Below, piece after piece: positions 1 to 12,829 of a stretch of DNA of 64,000 bases. The position numbers and the translations under genes were made by a program. The stretch's first letter is position 1. Each line of letters begins with the position of its first letter. The notes under the pieces are model-generated. The model did no database searches and was not told where the DNA came from. It saw only the letters and a list, made by a program, of their open reading frames with translations. Source of the DNA: Adenophora triphylla var. japonica (taxonomy: Eukaryota; Streptophyta; Magnoliopsida; Asterales; Campanulaceae); contig JAFEMH010002565.1 of assembly GCA_022495995.1 (NCBI GenBank), forward strand, positions 62,001-126,000. The letters are read 5' to 3'.

Positions 1-418
1 CTTAAGCTCTACAATGGGTTTCTAGCTAATCTATGAACGGGCCAAGGGAGTAGATTAGTTAGAAACACTTGATTGCAAATCACCCGCCAAAGTGTCCCAA
101 TCATATTTTCGTAAGAACAAAACCCCAAGTGTACTTTGATTGATGAATTGTGAACCTTGAGCATAACTTGTGAAGCCAATTCCGGGAATTAGTCTCCTTA
201 ATATTGAAATCTTCTACAATCAAATTTACTTAATTTTTGCAAACAAATTAGTTCAAACCAAACCAAACAACTTCTTCACATTACAACTTTTTGTTCTAGC
301 AGTAATTCCTACACTTTAAATTTTGTGTCTCTGAGGTTCGACCCGACTTACCCTATTTACAAATCAATTGTAGATAGTTGAGTTGGAATTTTATTTTTGA
401 CGTTTTCGACGTTCGTCA
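1..418. mobile_element. Probable LTR 3' end, lineage uncertain
   Basis: No convincing gene. The stretch ends in CGTTCGTCA at 418, where sequence matching the downstream 1.3 kb repeat starts abruptly. The CA end and the general look (AT-rich leader, GGTTCGACCC) suggest the end of an Athila/Tat-type LTR that truncated the array, but its start and any target duplication lie outside the window. Inference only. Confidence 0.35.
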
Positions 419-3400
419 GAGTGGAGAAATTGATTAATGATATAGAATGATATTGTTGTTTAAAGAAGTTGATCAAGAGTGTAAGAAAATGGGTTGAATT
501 AGATTAAGAAGTTAAACTTGAGATGTGGTGGGGAAATGGGTGAAGAATCAAGTGGTAAATGATCTAGGTTTATATTATTTGGGATTTAAATGATTTAGAA
601 TGAAGTTGTTGTTCATAGAAGTTGATCAAGAGTGTAAGAAAATGGGTTGATTTAGATTAAGAGGATTAAACTTGAAATGTGTGGAAGAATCAAGTGGTAA
701 ATTATCTAGGTTTAGGTTATGTTACTTTGGGTTTAAATGATTTAGAATGAGGTTGAAAAGTTAGAAAATCCTTTTGGTGTTCATAAAAATAAGGAAGGTT
801 ATAAAGGGAAAAAGAGTATATATGAAAAGGGGTTAGAAATCTAGGCAAGGCTGGAAGTGACTTGGGCGGTCGCCCATGGGGGTCTTGAGCGGCCGCCCAT
901 GCGACCAGAACTTAGCATACCTTAAAAACCTTCTTGGGCGGTCGCCCAAGATGTCTTGTGCGGTCGCCCACCCCTTCAGCAGTTTGCCTTCCCTTTTGAA
1001 CTTCACTTGGGCGACCGCCCAAGTGAAGTGTAACGACCCTAACCCTAGGCACTATTTTAGCATCATATTATATGCTTTTAATATTATTGTTAACTTTATG
1101 TGTTCATTTATGTCTTTAATTTCTTATATTAAGATGAGATGGTTGGGAAATAATTTAAAACCTTAGAATTGCAAGGGAAATAAAATAAAGCATCTTGGGG
1201 AAAATATAATAATAGAAAATGGATAAAATATGAAATGAGGTTAAGGTATTGGAGTAGGGGGTTAGTTTTACTACTTTAGAACTTGGGAGGGTTTAATGGA
1301 AAAAGATTGAAAGATTTTAATTAAGGAAGCATGGGGGGGCATACTTCCTCTCCTTATTTTCCTCACCTCTTTTCCCTTAGTCAACATCCTTCCATACTCC
1401 TCCATCCTCCTCCTCATTTTCCCTCATCATTTCTTCTTCCTTCTTCCCAAAATTTCCATGGAAGTTCTTCCATCAAATCCTCACTTTCCAAGTTCTTACC
1501 AAGTTCAATTCTTCTCCGTTTAGCAATTCGATCGTACTTCCGTGTTCGGGGTAACTAGGAGAACACATCAAGCCAAGAAAATCCTTATTCCATCCTATAT
1601 TTGCTAAGGTGAGTTATTATGACCTTTCCTTTCATTTAATGTTCATGAACTATTTGGTGTGGTTATTGTTATTATAATGGTTATTTGATGCTTTGGAAAC
1701 CTTCTTGGAGTGGAGAAATTGGTTAATGATATAGAATGATATTGTTGTTTAAAGAAGTTGATCAAGAGTGTAAGAAAATGGGTTGAATTAGATTAAAAAG
1801 TTAAACTTGAGATGTGGCGGGGAAATGGGTGAAGAATCAAGTGGTAAATGATATAGGTTTATATTATTTGGGGTTTAAATGATTTAGAATGAGGTTGTTG
1901 TTCATAGAAGTTGATCAAGAGTTTAAGAAAATGGGTTGATTTAGATTAAGAGGATTAAACTTGAAATGTGGTAGTGAAATGTGTGGAAGAATCAAGTGGT
2001 AAATGATCTAGGTTTAGGTTATGTTACTTTGGGTTTAAATGATTTAGAATGAGGTTGTAAAGTTAGAAAATCCTTTTGGTGTTCATAAAAATAAGGAAGG
2101 TTATAAAGGAAAAAAGAGTATATATGAAAAGGGGTTAGAAATCTAGGCAAGGCTGGAAGTGACTTGGGCAGTCGCCCATGGGGGTCTTGAGCGGCCGCCC
2201 ATGCGACCAGAACTTAGCATACCTTAAAAACCTTCTTGGGCGGTCGCCCAAGATGTCTTGTGCGGTCGCCCACCCCTTCAGCAGTTTGCCTTCCCTTTTG
2301 AACTTCACTTGGGCGACCGCCCAAGTGAAGTGTAACGACCCTAACCCTAGGCACTATTTTAGCATCATATTATATGCTTTTAATATTATTGTTAACTTTA
2401 TGTGTTCATTTATGTCTTTAATTTCTTATATTAAGATGAGATGGTTGGGAAATAATTTAAAACCTTAGGATTGCAAGGGAAATAAAATAAAGCATCTTGG
2501 GGAAAATATAATAATAGAAAATGGATAAAATATGAAATGAGGTTAAAGTATTGGAGTAGGGGGTTAGTTTTACTACTCTAGAACTTGGGAGGGTTTAATG
2601 GAAAAAGATTGAAAGATTTTAATTAAGGAAGCATGGGGGGGCATACTTCCTCTCCTTATTTTCCTCACCTCTTTTCCCTTAGTCAACATCCTTCCATACT
2701 CCTCCATCCTCCTCCTCATTTTCCCTCATCATTTCTTCTTCCTTCTTCCCAAAATTTCCACGGAAGTTCTTTCATGAAAGCCTCACTTTCCAAGTTCTTA
2801 CCAAGTTCAATTCTTCTCCATTTGACAATCCGATCGTACTTTCGTGTTCGGGGTAACTAGGAGAACACATCAAGCCAAGAAAATCCTTATTCCATCCTAT
2901 ATTTGCTAAGGTGAGTTATTATGACCTTTCCTTTCATTTAATGTTCATGAACTATTTGGTGTGGTTATTGTTATTATAATGGTTATTTGATGCTTTGGAA
3001 ACCTTCTTGGAGTGGAGAAATTGGTTAATGATATAGAATGATATTGTTGTTTAAAGAAGTTGATCAAGAGTGTAAGAAAATGGGTTGAATTAGATTAAAA
3101 AGTTAAACTTGAGATGTGGCGGGGAAATGGGTGAAGAATCAAGTGGTAAATGATATAGGTTTATATTATTTGGGGTTTAAATGATTTAGAATGAGGTTGT
3201 TGTTCATAGAAGTTGATCAAGAGTGTAAGAAAATGGGTTGATTTAGATTAAGAGGATTAAACTTGAAATGTGGTAGTGAAATGTGTGGAAGAATCAAGTG
3301 GTAAATGATCTAGGTTTAGGTTATGTTACTTTGGGTTTAAATGATTTAGAATGAGGTTGTAAAGTTAGAAAATCCTTTTGGTGTTCATAAAAATAAGGAA

Positions 3401-6400
3401 GGTTATAAAGGGAAAAAGAGTATATATGAAAAGGGGTTAGAAATCTAGGCAAGGCTGGAAGTGACTTGGGCGGTCGCCCATGGGGGTCTTGAGCGGCCGC
3501 CCATGCGACCAGAACTTAGCATACCTTAAAAACCTTCTTGGGCGGTCGCCCAAGATGTCTCGTGCGGTCGCCCACCCCTTCAGCAGTTTGCCTTCCCTTT
3601 TAAACTTCACTTGGGCGACCGCCCAAGTGAAGTGTAACGACCCTAACCCTAGGCACTATTTTAGCATCATATTATATGATTTTAATATTATTGTTAACTT
3701 TATGTGTTCATTTATGTCTTTAATTTCTTATATTAAGATGAGATGGTTGGGAAATAATTTAAAACCTTAGGATTGCAAGGGAAATAAAATAAAGCATCTT
3801 GGGGAAAATATAATAATAGAAAATGGATAAAATATGAAATGAGGTTAAAGTATTGGAGTAGGGGGTTAGTTTTACTACTCTAGAACTTGGGAGGGTTTAA
3901 TGGAAAAAGATTGAAAGATTTTAATTAAGGAAGCATGGGGGGGGCATACTTCCTCTCCTTATTTTCCTCACCTCTTTTCCCTTAGTCAACATCCTTCCAT
4001 ACTCCTCCATCCTCCTCCTCATTTTCCCTCATCATTTCTTCTTCCTTCTTCCCAAAATTTCCACGGAAGTTCTTTCATGAAAGCCTCACTTTCCAAGTTC
4101 TTACCAAGTTCAATTCTTCTCCATTTGACAATCCGATCGTACTTTCGTGTTCGGGGTAACTAGGAGAACACATCAAGCCAAGAAAATCCTTATTCCATCC
4201 TATATTTGCTAAGGTGAGTTATTATGACCTTTCCTTTCATTTAATGTTCATGAACTATTTGGTGTGGTTATTGTTATTATAATGGTTATTTGATGCTTTG
4301 GAAACCTTCTTGGAGTGGAGAAATTGGTTAATGATATAGAATGATATTGTTGTTTAAAGAAGTTGATCAAGAGTGTAAGAAAATGGGTTGAATTAGATTA
4401 AAAAGTTAAACTTGAGATGTGGCGGGGAAATGGGTGAAGAATCAAGTGGTAAATGATATAGGTTTATATTATTTGGGGTTTAAATGATTTAGAATGAGGT
4501 TGTTGTTCATAGAAGTTGATCAAGAGTGTAAGAAAATGGGTTGATTTAGATTAAGAGGATTAAACTTGAAATGTGGTAGTGAAATGTGTGGAAGAATCAA
4601 GTGGTAAATGATCTAGGTTTAGGTTATGTTACTTTGGGTTTAAATGATTTAGAATGAGGTTGTAAAGTTAGAAAATCCTTTTGGTGTTCATAAAAATAAG
4701 GAAGGTTATAAAGGGAAAAAGAGTATATATGAAAAGGGGTTAGAAATCTAGGCAGAAATTTGGAAGTGAATTGGGCGGTCGCCCGTAGGGGGTCTTGAGC
4801 GGCCGCCCATGCGACCAGAACTTAGCATACCTTAAAAACCTTCTTGGGCGGTCGCCCAAGATGTCTCGTGCGGTCGCCCACCCCTTCAGCAGTTTGCCTT
4901 CCCTTTTAAACTTCACTTGGGCGACCGCCCAAGTGAAGTGTAACGACCCTAACCCTAGGCACTATTTTAGCATCATATTATATGATTTTAATATTATTGT
5001 TAACTTTATGTGTTCATTTATGTCTTTAATTTCTTATATTAAGATGAGATGGTTGGGAAATAATTTAAAACCTTAGGATTGCAAGGGAAATAAAATAAAG
5101 CATCTTGGGGAAAATATAATAATAGAAAATGGATAAAATATGAAATGAGGTTAAAGTATTGGAGTAGGGGGTTAGTTTTACTACTCTAGAACTTGGGAGG
5201 GTTTAATGGAAAAAGATTGAAAGATTTTAATTAAGGAAGCATGGGGGGGGGCATACTTCCTCTCCTTATTTTCCTCACCTCTTTTCCCTTAGTCAACATC
5301 CTTCCATACTCCTCCATCCTCCTCCTCATTTTCCCTCATCATTTCTTCTTCCTTCTTCCCAAAATTTCCACGGAAGTTCTTTCATGAAAGCCTCACTTTC
5401 CAAGTTCTTACCAAGTTCAATTCTTCTCCATTTGACAATCCGATCGTACTTTCGTGTTCGGGGTAACTAGGAGAACACATCAAGCCAAGAAAATCCTTAT
5501 TCCATCCTATATTTGCTAAGGTGAGTTATTATGACCTTTCCTTTCATTTAATGTTCATGAACTATTTGGTGTGGTTATTGTTATTATAATGGTTATTTGA
5601 TGCTTTGGAAACCTTCTTGGAGTGGAGAAATTGGTTAATGATATAGAATGATATTGTTGTTTAAAGAAGTTGATCAAGAGTGTAAGAAAATGGGTTGAAT
5701 TAGATTAAAAAGTTAAACTTGAGATGTGGCGGGGAAATGGGTGAAGAATCAAGTGGTAAATGATATAGGTTTATATTATTTGGGGTTTAAATGATTTAGA
5801 ATGAGGTTGTTGTTCATAGAAGTTGATCAAGAGTGTAAGAAAATGGGTTGATTTAGATTAAGAGTATTAAACTTGAAATGTGGTAGTGAAATGTGTGGAA
5901 GAATCAAGTGGTAAATGATCTAGGTTTAGGTTATGTTACTTTGGGTTTAAATGATTTAGAATGAGGTTGTAAAGTTAGAAAATCCTTTTGGTCTTCATAA
6001 AAATAAGGAAGGTTATAAAGGGAAAAAGAGTATATATGAAAAGGGGTTAGAAATCTAGGCAAGGCTGGAAGTGAATTGGGCGGTCGCCCATGGGGGTCTT
6101 GAGCGGCCGCCCATGCGACCAGAACTTAGCATACCTTAAAAACCTTCTTGGGCGGTCGCCCAAGATGTCTTGTGCGGTCGCCGCCCCTTGACGGTTGCCT
6201 TCCCTTTTGAACTTCACTTGGGCGACCGCCCAAGTGAAGTGTAACGACCCTAACCCTAGGCACTATTTTAGCATCATATTATATGATTTTAATATTATTG
6301 TTAACTTTATGTGTTCATTTATGTCTTTAATTTCTTATATTAAGTTGAGATGGTTGGGAAATAATTTAAAACCTTAGGATTGCAAGGGAAATAAAATAAA

Positions 6401-7515
6401 GCATCTTGGGGAAAATATAATAATAGAAAATGGATAAAATATGAAATGAGGTTAAAGTATTGGAGTAGGGGGTTAGTTTTACTACTCTAGAACTTGGGAG
6501 GGTTTAATGGAAAAAGATTGAAAGATTTTAATTAAGGAAGCATGGGGGGGCATACTTCCTCTCCTTATTTTCCTCACCTCTTTTCCCTTAGTCAACATCC
6601 TTCCATACACCTCCATCCTCCTCCTCATTTTCCCTCATCATTTCTTCTTCCTTCTTCCCAAAATTTCCATGGAAGTTCTTCCATGAAAGCCTCACTTTCC
6701 AAGTTCTTATCAAGTTCAATTCTTCTCCATTTGGCAATCCGATCGTACTTTCGTGTTCGGGGTAACTAGGAGAACACATCAAGCCAAGAAAATCCTTATT
6801 CCATCCTATATTTGCTAAGGTGAGTTATTATGACCTTTCCTTTCATTTAATGTTCATGAACTATTTGGTGTGGTTATTGTTATTATAATGGTTATTTGAT
6901 GCTTTGGAAACCTTCTTGGAGTGGAGAAATTGGTTAATGATATAGAATGATATTGTTGTTTAAAGAAGTTGATCAAGAGTGTAAGAAAATGGGTTGAATT
7001 AGATTAAGAAGTTAAACTTGAGATGTGGTGGGGAAATGGGTGAAGAATCAAGTGGTAAATGATCTAGGTTTATATTATTTGGGGTTTAAATGATTTAGAA
7101 TGAGGTTGTTTTTCATAGAAGTTGATCAAGAGTGTAAGAAAATGGGTTGATTTAGATTAAGAGGATTAAACTTGAAATGTGGTAGTGAAATGTGTGGAAG
7201 AATCAAGTGGTAAATGATCTAGGTTTAGGTTATGTTACTTTGGGTTTAAATGATTTAGAATGAGGTTGTAAAGTTAGAAAATCCTTTTGGTGTTCATAAA
7301 AATAAGGAAGGTTATAAAGGGAAAAAGAGTATATATGAAAAGGGGTTAGAAATCTAGGCAAGGCTGGAAGTGACTTGGGCGGTCGCCCATGGGGGTCTTG
7401 AGCGGCCGCCCATGCGACCAGAACTTAGCATACCTTAAAAACCTTCTTGGGCGGTCGCCCAAGATGTCTTGTGCGGTCGCCCACCCCTTCAGCAGTTTGC
7501 CTTCCCTTTTGAACT
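419..7515 (+). repeat. Tandem array of a ~1.3 kb unit derived from a Tekay LTR
   Basis: The landmark TGTAACGACCC occurs at 1029, 2331, 3633, 4939 and 6240, spacings 1302, 1302, 1306 and 1301 bp. The array is one partial unit (419-1028), four full units and a last unit (from 6240) that runs on into the LTR proper and diverges near 7515. Units differ by scattered substitutions and small indels, for example in the G-run after AAGCAT and a lost CCA near 6181. The repeated 96- and 75-residue ORFs inside are by-products of repetition, without protein-like conservation. TGTAACGACC is a typical Tekay LTR start, so this is a multiplied 5' half of an LTR rather than an independent satellite. Confidence 0.92.
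863..1028. promoter_or_regulatory. Palindrome cluster of the 1.3 kb unit (first copy)
   Basis: Five CpG-rich sites sit in 166 bp: 863-876 (TGGGCGGTCGCCCA), 887-898 (GCGGCCGC core), 933-950 (arms CTTGGGCG/CGCCCAAG), ~957-970, and a 28-bp site at 1001-1028 with perfect 13-base arms (CTTCACTTGGGCG) around AC. The last site ends one base before TGTAACGACCC. The cluster recurs in every unit and, altered, inside the LTR at 7375-7555. Function is inferred: in the LTR it lies ~280 bp before a TTTATAG box at 7836-7843. Confidence 0.75.
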
Positions 7516-8479
7516 TCACTTGGACGGTCGCCCAAGTGACTTGGGCGGTTGTCCATGTCACCAGAATCTCTCCTAATTCCTTTCTTGCGGGTTTTCACCA
7601 ACAACCACGTGGGATGATTCCTAGCCATAATAGAGTAGTAGAATCTAATCCACCCCCGATATGAATTAATCCTTTTTAAATTAGGTTAAAGTAGAATATT
7701 TGGGCCACTCAATGACACCTTAATTGGTTAAAAGGGAATTGCGGAAGCACTTTAAATCTGACTCAGAAATCGTTTGGAAATCTTGTTTGATCACTTAGTA
7801 AATGTGACCCCAACTTGGTAAATTGAACTTGGACCTTTATAGAGGCCATGCATTGTTGTATATTGACTATGAAAGGTTGGTTAATGATACCTTGTTATCT
7901 TACTTGATTACATATTCATTGATGTTGCTATGCAAAGTGTATCACTTAAATGTTGCACTATGATATTGGTTGAACATGAGTATATTTTACCATGTGGCTA
8001 TATTGCTTATCCCTTTTGTGGATTATATTTCAAGTATCTATTATGTGCTTGAGTGTGTTTATATCAGCTGATCTTTGGGGGTATAATGGAATACGATCAC
8101 TTATGAGGAATTGTTCCATAAGGTGATCGGATTACATTATACCTGTGACCTCTCCCCCTCTGTGGCCACAGACTGGGGTTATAGCATCTGTATTGAGCCA
8201 AAAGCCTTGCAGAGTTGCTACTATCTTATGGTTCCCTGGAAAACGGGTCTTATAAGATGTGAATATGCCTAAGCAGTTCACAGGAGATGAGTTATAATCA
8301 TAACTATCTCGGCTATATGATATTGATTTTGGTGGATATGCATTCACAGAATAAGTGGAGTATTTACTTCCACAATGGTACGACTTATGATTCAGACGGG
8401 AAAGGTAAACTAAGGTAACGAAAGGTGTTTACTGTTTTACCAATATGTGAGATGTACCTTGTTATGTGTTGCATCTTAC

Positions 8480-9457
8480 TGTAGCGTTGTGAGAAGAATT
8501 TTATCTTTTTGTTTGAGTCGCCACCTATATTATTCGTTTGGAAACATAGAAAAACCATTTTGAAAGAGATTTGGGTTCGGGGCTTAGGTTATGAAATGGG
8601 TAGGTCAAGGAGCATCCATTTCACCCAATCCGGAGATCGGTCTTGCTAAAGAAAAGAGAGGTTTTCAAAAGAGAGAAAAAAAGAGATTTTAAACAATAAA
8701 ATATCCATTTAACGGGGTTAAACGGAATGTAGGATCGATTGCTTCGAGACCGTCTCCATGATTTGGAGAGGCTCTAGTCTGATCCTAGATTCAATAGATT
8801 TATACCACTCTAACAATCAATTAGAAAGGGATTTAGGGGTTACCTTGCGTGAGGTGATTTGGGCAGAGTTTCGACTCAAGTTTAGAATCAACTCTCGATA
8901 CGGACGGAGCCTCGTCTCAGTCCTTGACTTGGGTCTTGATGTTTGTTTATCAACAAGGTTGACAAACAAACTTTGTAGTGAGTTTTAGGGTGATTTTGTA
9001 GGATTCTTTCAGGGAAAGAAGCCAACAAAATGTGTGTGAATTGTGGAATTGCCGACCTCTTGAGCCTTGGAAGTCACCAAGTATTTATAGGGGTTGGATA
9101 TGAAGAAGTGGAGAGGTAAAACCCTATCAGAAGGTTCTAGACTCCAAATCCCATTGGTTGGCCGGATGGATAAAGTTTTATCCTGAAAGGAGGTTGAAAT
9201 CGACGAGGAAACTGTCGTCTGCATGCTGCAGAGGGAGGATATCTCGTGCGAGACACGCCATCTCGCGGCGAGATATTGCTCCTGTGGACAGTCTTGTCCT
9301 TTCCTCGTTATCTCATATGCAGTTTAGTCCCAAACTAACGATAGTTAGTCAAAACTTAACGAAACATGACGAAATGGTGGATTTATACTTCTTGACTCAA
9401 AGCGAGACTTAGAGTGGTATAAATATGACCCGATGTGTTCAGAATGGGGTGTCTACA
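8480..9457 (-). repeat. Tat-1 3' LTR (left copy)
   Basis: 978 bp, aligned by eye with the right copy: about 17 substitutions and one 3-bp indel, ~98% identical. TATA box on minus at 9082-9089 (TATAAATA). A palindrome pair lies at 9241-9254 and 9260-9274, some 150-190 bp upstream in transcription direction. The 76- and 84-residue ORFs are chance. Confidence 0.93.
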
Positions 9458-9473
9458 GAGCCCCTCGTCGACA
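9458..9473 (-). other. Tat-1 polypurine tract
   Basis: On minus the sequence before the 3' LTR reads GACGAGGGGCTC directly against TGTAGACA. Position and purine content fit the plus-strand DNA primer of reverse transcription. Confidence 0.7.
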
Positions 9474-9814
9474 AGTCTTATGGAAGAAGTCATGTCGACG
9501 ATAGAAAAGACATCATTCTGAACATCGGGATGGTCGGACCGCACGGCTTCCTACGTATCTCTATCTGAGAATCAGACCATGACGTAGTTCGACTCCAAAA
9601 TACGAAAAGGCTGCTTTAGGTATTTTGAAAATCATTTGAAAATCGAGGAGATTTTGTTTTGAAAGATAAATTCATACTGAGGAATCAAATCAAGACCCAA
9701 TTCTGAATATACCTGTCTGTTTGAAGATTCGTCTGTCTGGGCTCCGAACCTGCGGGAAATATGTTAGAAAACAAAGGCTCACCTGTCCGGTCCTTTGAGT
9801 CCTGTCGGTTTTGT

Positions 9815-10143
9815 GACGATTCACCTTTCTGGGCTCCGAATCGGGCTTTGTTGTTGAGGATGACGATTCACCTGTTTGGGCGTTGAATCGGGCTTTTGGT
9901 TTAACAATCCACCTATCTGGGCATTGGACCGGGCTTTTCTGATGACGATCCACCTGTTTGGGCGTTGGATCGAGCTTTTTTATGATGACGATCCACCTGT
10001 TTGAGCGTTGGACCGAGCTTTTTATGATGACGATCCACCTGTTTGGGCGTTGGACCGAGCTTTTTATGATGATGATTCACCTGTTTGGGCGTTGGACCGG
10101 GCTTTTTATTTGACGATTCACCTTTCTGGGCTCTGAATCATGT
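9815..10143. repeat. ~42-bp tandem repeat in the Tat-1 3' region
   Basis: About eight degenerate copies follow one another, each with GACGAT(T/C)CACCT, then (T/C)TGGGC, then a GAGCTTTT-like end. Copies between ~9930 and 10110 are the most alike. Tat elements are known to hold variable tandem repeats between pol and the 3' LTR. No coding potential is seen. Confidence 0.85.
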
Positions 10144-10366
10144 GGATTGAGTTGATCTTTGGACCACTCGATTTTTGGGCGGCCCAGTGCCGTGCGGGCG
10201 ATCGTGCGGGCGTCACGTTCAGCTCGTTCCGTGACTTGCGGTGCCGATTTTTCCACGTTTCTCTGCTAGTTTATCATTTCCAAGGGTAAATGTGTCAAAA
10301 TTTTGAATTTTGACGTTGCATAGACGCTTATTGTCGAGGACAATTTTGTCAATTTCCAGAAGGTAT

Positions 10367-10423
10367 ATCTCGCGGCGAGATAAGTTATACCGCGCGGGAC
10401 TTCCTCTGCCGGGGCATATAAAT
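10367..10423 (+). promoter_or_regulatory. Putative promoter of the antisense PMD gene
   Basis: Palindrome at 10367-10381 (ATCTCGC, G, GCGAGAT), a degenerate second site at 10385-10400 (core CCGCGCGG), then TATAAAT at 10417-10423. The PMD gene ATG follows at 10569. The same order, palindrome pair then TATA box, occurs before the second antisense gene and in the LTR. Promoter activity is inferred. Confidence 0.55.
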
Positions 10424-10568
10424 CAGTAACTCTTGTTTATTTTGAAAACATCCTTTTCAAAATCCCCCCCTAGCTCAAGCCAAGGTCGCTTTCTTTGCAA
10501 TTTTTTCGTGGATTTGCTTGGTGATTCTCCTCCTAATCCATTCTCAATCCCTCCTCCCTCCATAATCA

Positions 10569-12829
10569 ATGGCTCAAGAACAAAGGAATCCGATTTTGGG
10601 GAGCTATTTGCTAGGGAAGGATTATCCTCGCGATGATCTCACCTTCGATAGGCACGCGCATATCTCCACCGCTGTTCGGGAGGGCTTGGTAAGAACTTCT
10701 TCTTCACCTCTTGTTTCTCATATTGCATTGAGTTTGAATCCCCTCTCTCTTGAATTCAAAATTCCATCAATGGCTTTTGTTCTTGTTCATGCCTAGAACT
10801 AGGTTCCTCTTGCATGCGTTGATTTTGTGCATTTCTTTGGGTGATTGTCGTTGCATTGTGTGCGTATGAGCCTCCTACACATCATGGATTGTAGGAGAGG
10901 TTGATTCGAATCACGAATGACATTCTTGGGCAAGCTTTTCTTGTACGCACGCCAAGTGTTCGATGAAATGCCCCAATGAAAATTTTCTTCTATTTCATTG
11001 ATTTTCTGACATGGCATGATTCCTAATGTTGCCCTTTTTGTTTTTCCTCTGTTTTGCAGTCGTATAGGCCGACGAAGAATTGCCGAGGGAGCCCAAAGAT
11101 GGCTAGAGCGGTATGGGACAAGATCAAGGATCTTGATGGCGTTCGGGATAGGGTGGCCCAAACGGGGCTTTTGACTTTCATTGATAATCTTCGGGGAATA
11201 AGGCGGACTCCCCAAGTTCTTCAGGCGATCCGAGAGAGGTGGTGGGATACTACCCACACAGTTCATTTGCGCTTCGGGGAAGCGACTATGACCCCGACTG
11301 ATTTTCTTGCCATCACGGGACTGGAGTTCATTGGTGATCCCCTGCCGAAGACTACGGGTTATAAGCCCGCGAGCCCCACCGTGTGGAGGCAGCTGATCGG
11401 TTTCTCCCCTAACAAGGTCAAGGGGTTTGCTGCTGAGTTGACACCCCTCCGGCGTCAGATTGAGGACTATGCTGAAAAGCCGAATGCAGTCACGGATCGA
11501 TTGGTGAGGGGTGCCCTCTGGTACATCCTTTCTGAGACCATCTTCGCGAACCACTCCTCTACGGCTCGTCTTTCTTTGTTGGGTTTGTTGGTGAATTTGG
11601 ATGAGGTGAGCGGATATGATTGGGGCTCAGCGGGGCTGGCCTTCTGCTACCACGCCATGGATGAGGCGTGTAGGAACACCAAGGATTCCCTGTCAGGGTA
11701 TTCTTATGCCTGGGAGGTATACCCTTTGATTCTGTTTCTGTTCTCTGTCTGTATGCTCTGTCTGTATCCCCTACTGAATCTGTTTTGTTTTCTTGTGCAG
11801 ATATGGGGCTACACTGTCCTTGGGCTGTACAGGTTCGAGTTGGAGAGCCGGACCCCTATGTTCCCGGATATCAGGAGGTGGAGCCACCCTAACCGGAGCG
11901 TTGATGAGGAGGAGGATCAGGATTGGACCTTGACGGTCGCGGAGGCGCGGGCCATGCTGGACGCTTTTGAGTATGAGAGGCTGGGCCTATATCCCTGGAC
12001 TTTGTTGGAGCGGGAGGTGCATCGTGCTTGGGATGCTACCGGGATGCAGAGGATGCTGGCATCTTTGGAGGGAGATACCATGTATCTTGGTAAGCGGGTG
12101 TTCCCACAGCATGGCCGGGGTAGCCTGCCATATAGTGTGCCGGCGGATCCGCCAAGGGCAATGTATCCCACCCACTCTATTTCGGAGGATGATTATGCTA
12201 GTCTTCTGGTAGGGGATGTAGCGACGGCTTGTGTCATCCCCGGGGCCTCTTATGCGGAGTTTCTGCCTCGGCTGATGGGTCCCCTCCTGGTGGGGGATAG
12301 GCGATCACATGCTCGTGGCTCCACCTCTGCTTCTGCTTCAGGTTCCTCAGCCCCTAGCACTTCTTCCCAGTCTGCTGGTTCTCTGCCATTCGCCCCAGAC
12401 TTCGGCCCTTTGAGCTATACTTACATGATGGGGAGCATGCCAATGGTGGGGCACATCCCGACTCTGGATCATATTCCTGAGGGTTACCGCCTTCCGCCGG
12501 ATGTCTCCTCGGTATGTTTCTGTTTGTATTATCTCTCGTATTCGTCCATATAAGTGTATATGTCCGACTTCTTCTGAGCATTTCTTTTCTTTTGTTGTTA
12601 GGTCACTCTGTCCGCGGCCGATTACAACCGTGGAGCGACCAAGATGGCGGGACTGATGGCTCTGGTGTCGGACCTGTCCGAGAGGCTGTTCCACAAGGCT
12701 TCTTTGGCAGCCTCGACAGTGGCCTCGGCGGTGACCCCTACTTGCGGAGCCAAAAGATCGAGGAGGGATGGTAGCCCCCGTGGTGGTGATGGCGGAGGTG
12801 CCGGCGGCTCGGGCGACTTGATGGCGTGA
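10569..12829 (+). CDS. Antisense plant mobile domain (PMD) protein of Tat-1, four exons
   Basis: Spliced model: 10569-10688, 11060-11716, 11801-12511, 12602-12829. All introns are GT-AG and in phase 0, giving 571 aa. It opens MAQEQRNPILGSY; residues ~50-300 match the aminotransferase-like plant mobile domain (PF10536 type), with RWWDTTHTVHLRFGE, MTPTDFLAITGL and a TARLSLLGLLVNLDE stretch. The tail is Ser-rich, then basic (GAKRSRRDGS, nuclear-signal-like). The gene lies opposite to gag-pol, between pol and the 3' LTR, with its own TATA box. The 84-bp second intron has no stop, so an unspliced product could also form. PMD proteins occur both in transposons and as host silencing factors (MAIN, MAIL1); the role here is unknown. 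No break was seen. Confidence 0.82.

Noticed and set aside
1029..1050. CCCTAACCCTAGG as interstitial telomere repeat
   Set aside because: Only two imperfect CCCTAA-like units, and it is the normal LTR start of this family.
876..7664. Recurrent 96- and 75-residue ORFs in the tandem array
   Set aside because: They repeat because the DNA repeats; start codons and frames vary between units and no protein family is recognisable.
10799..11554. 251-codon minus-strand ORF
   Set aside because: Shadow of the spliced PMD gene on plus; no domain similarity and it spans an intron of that gene.
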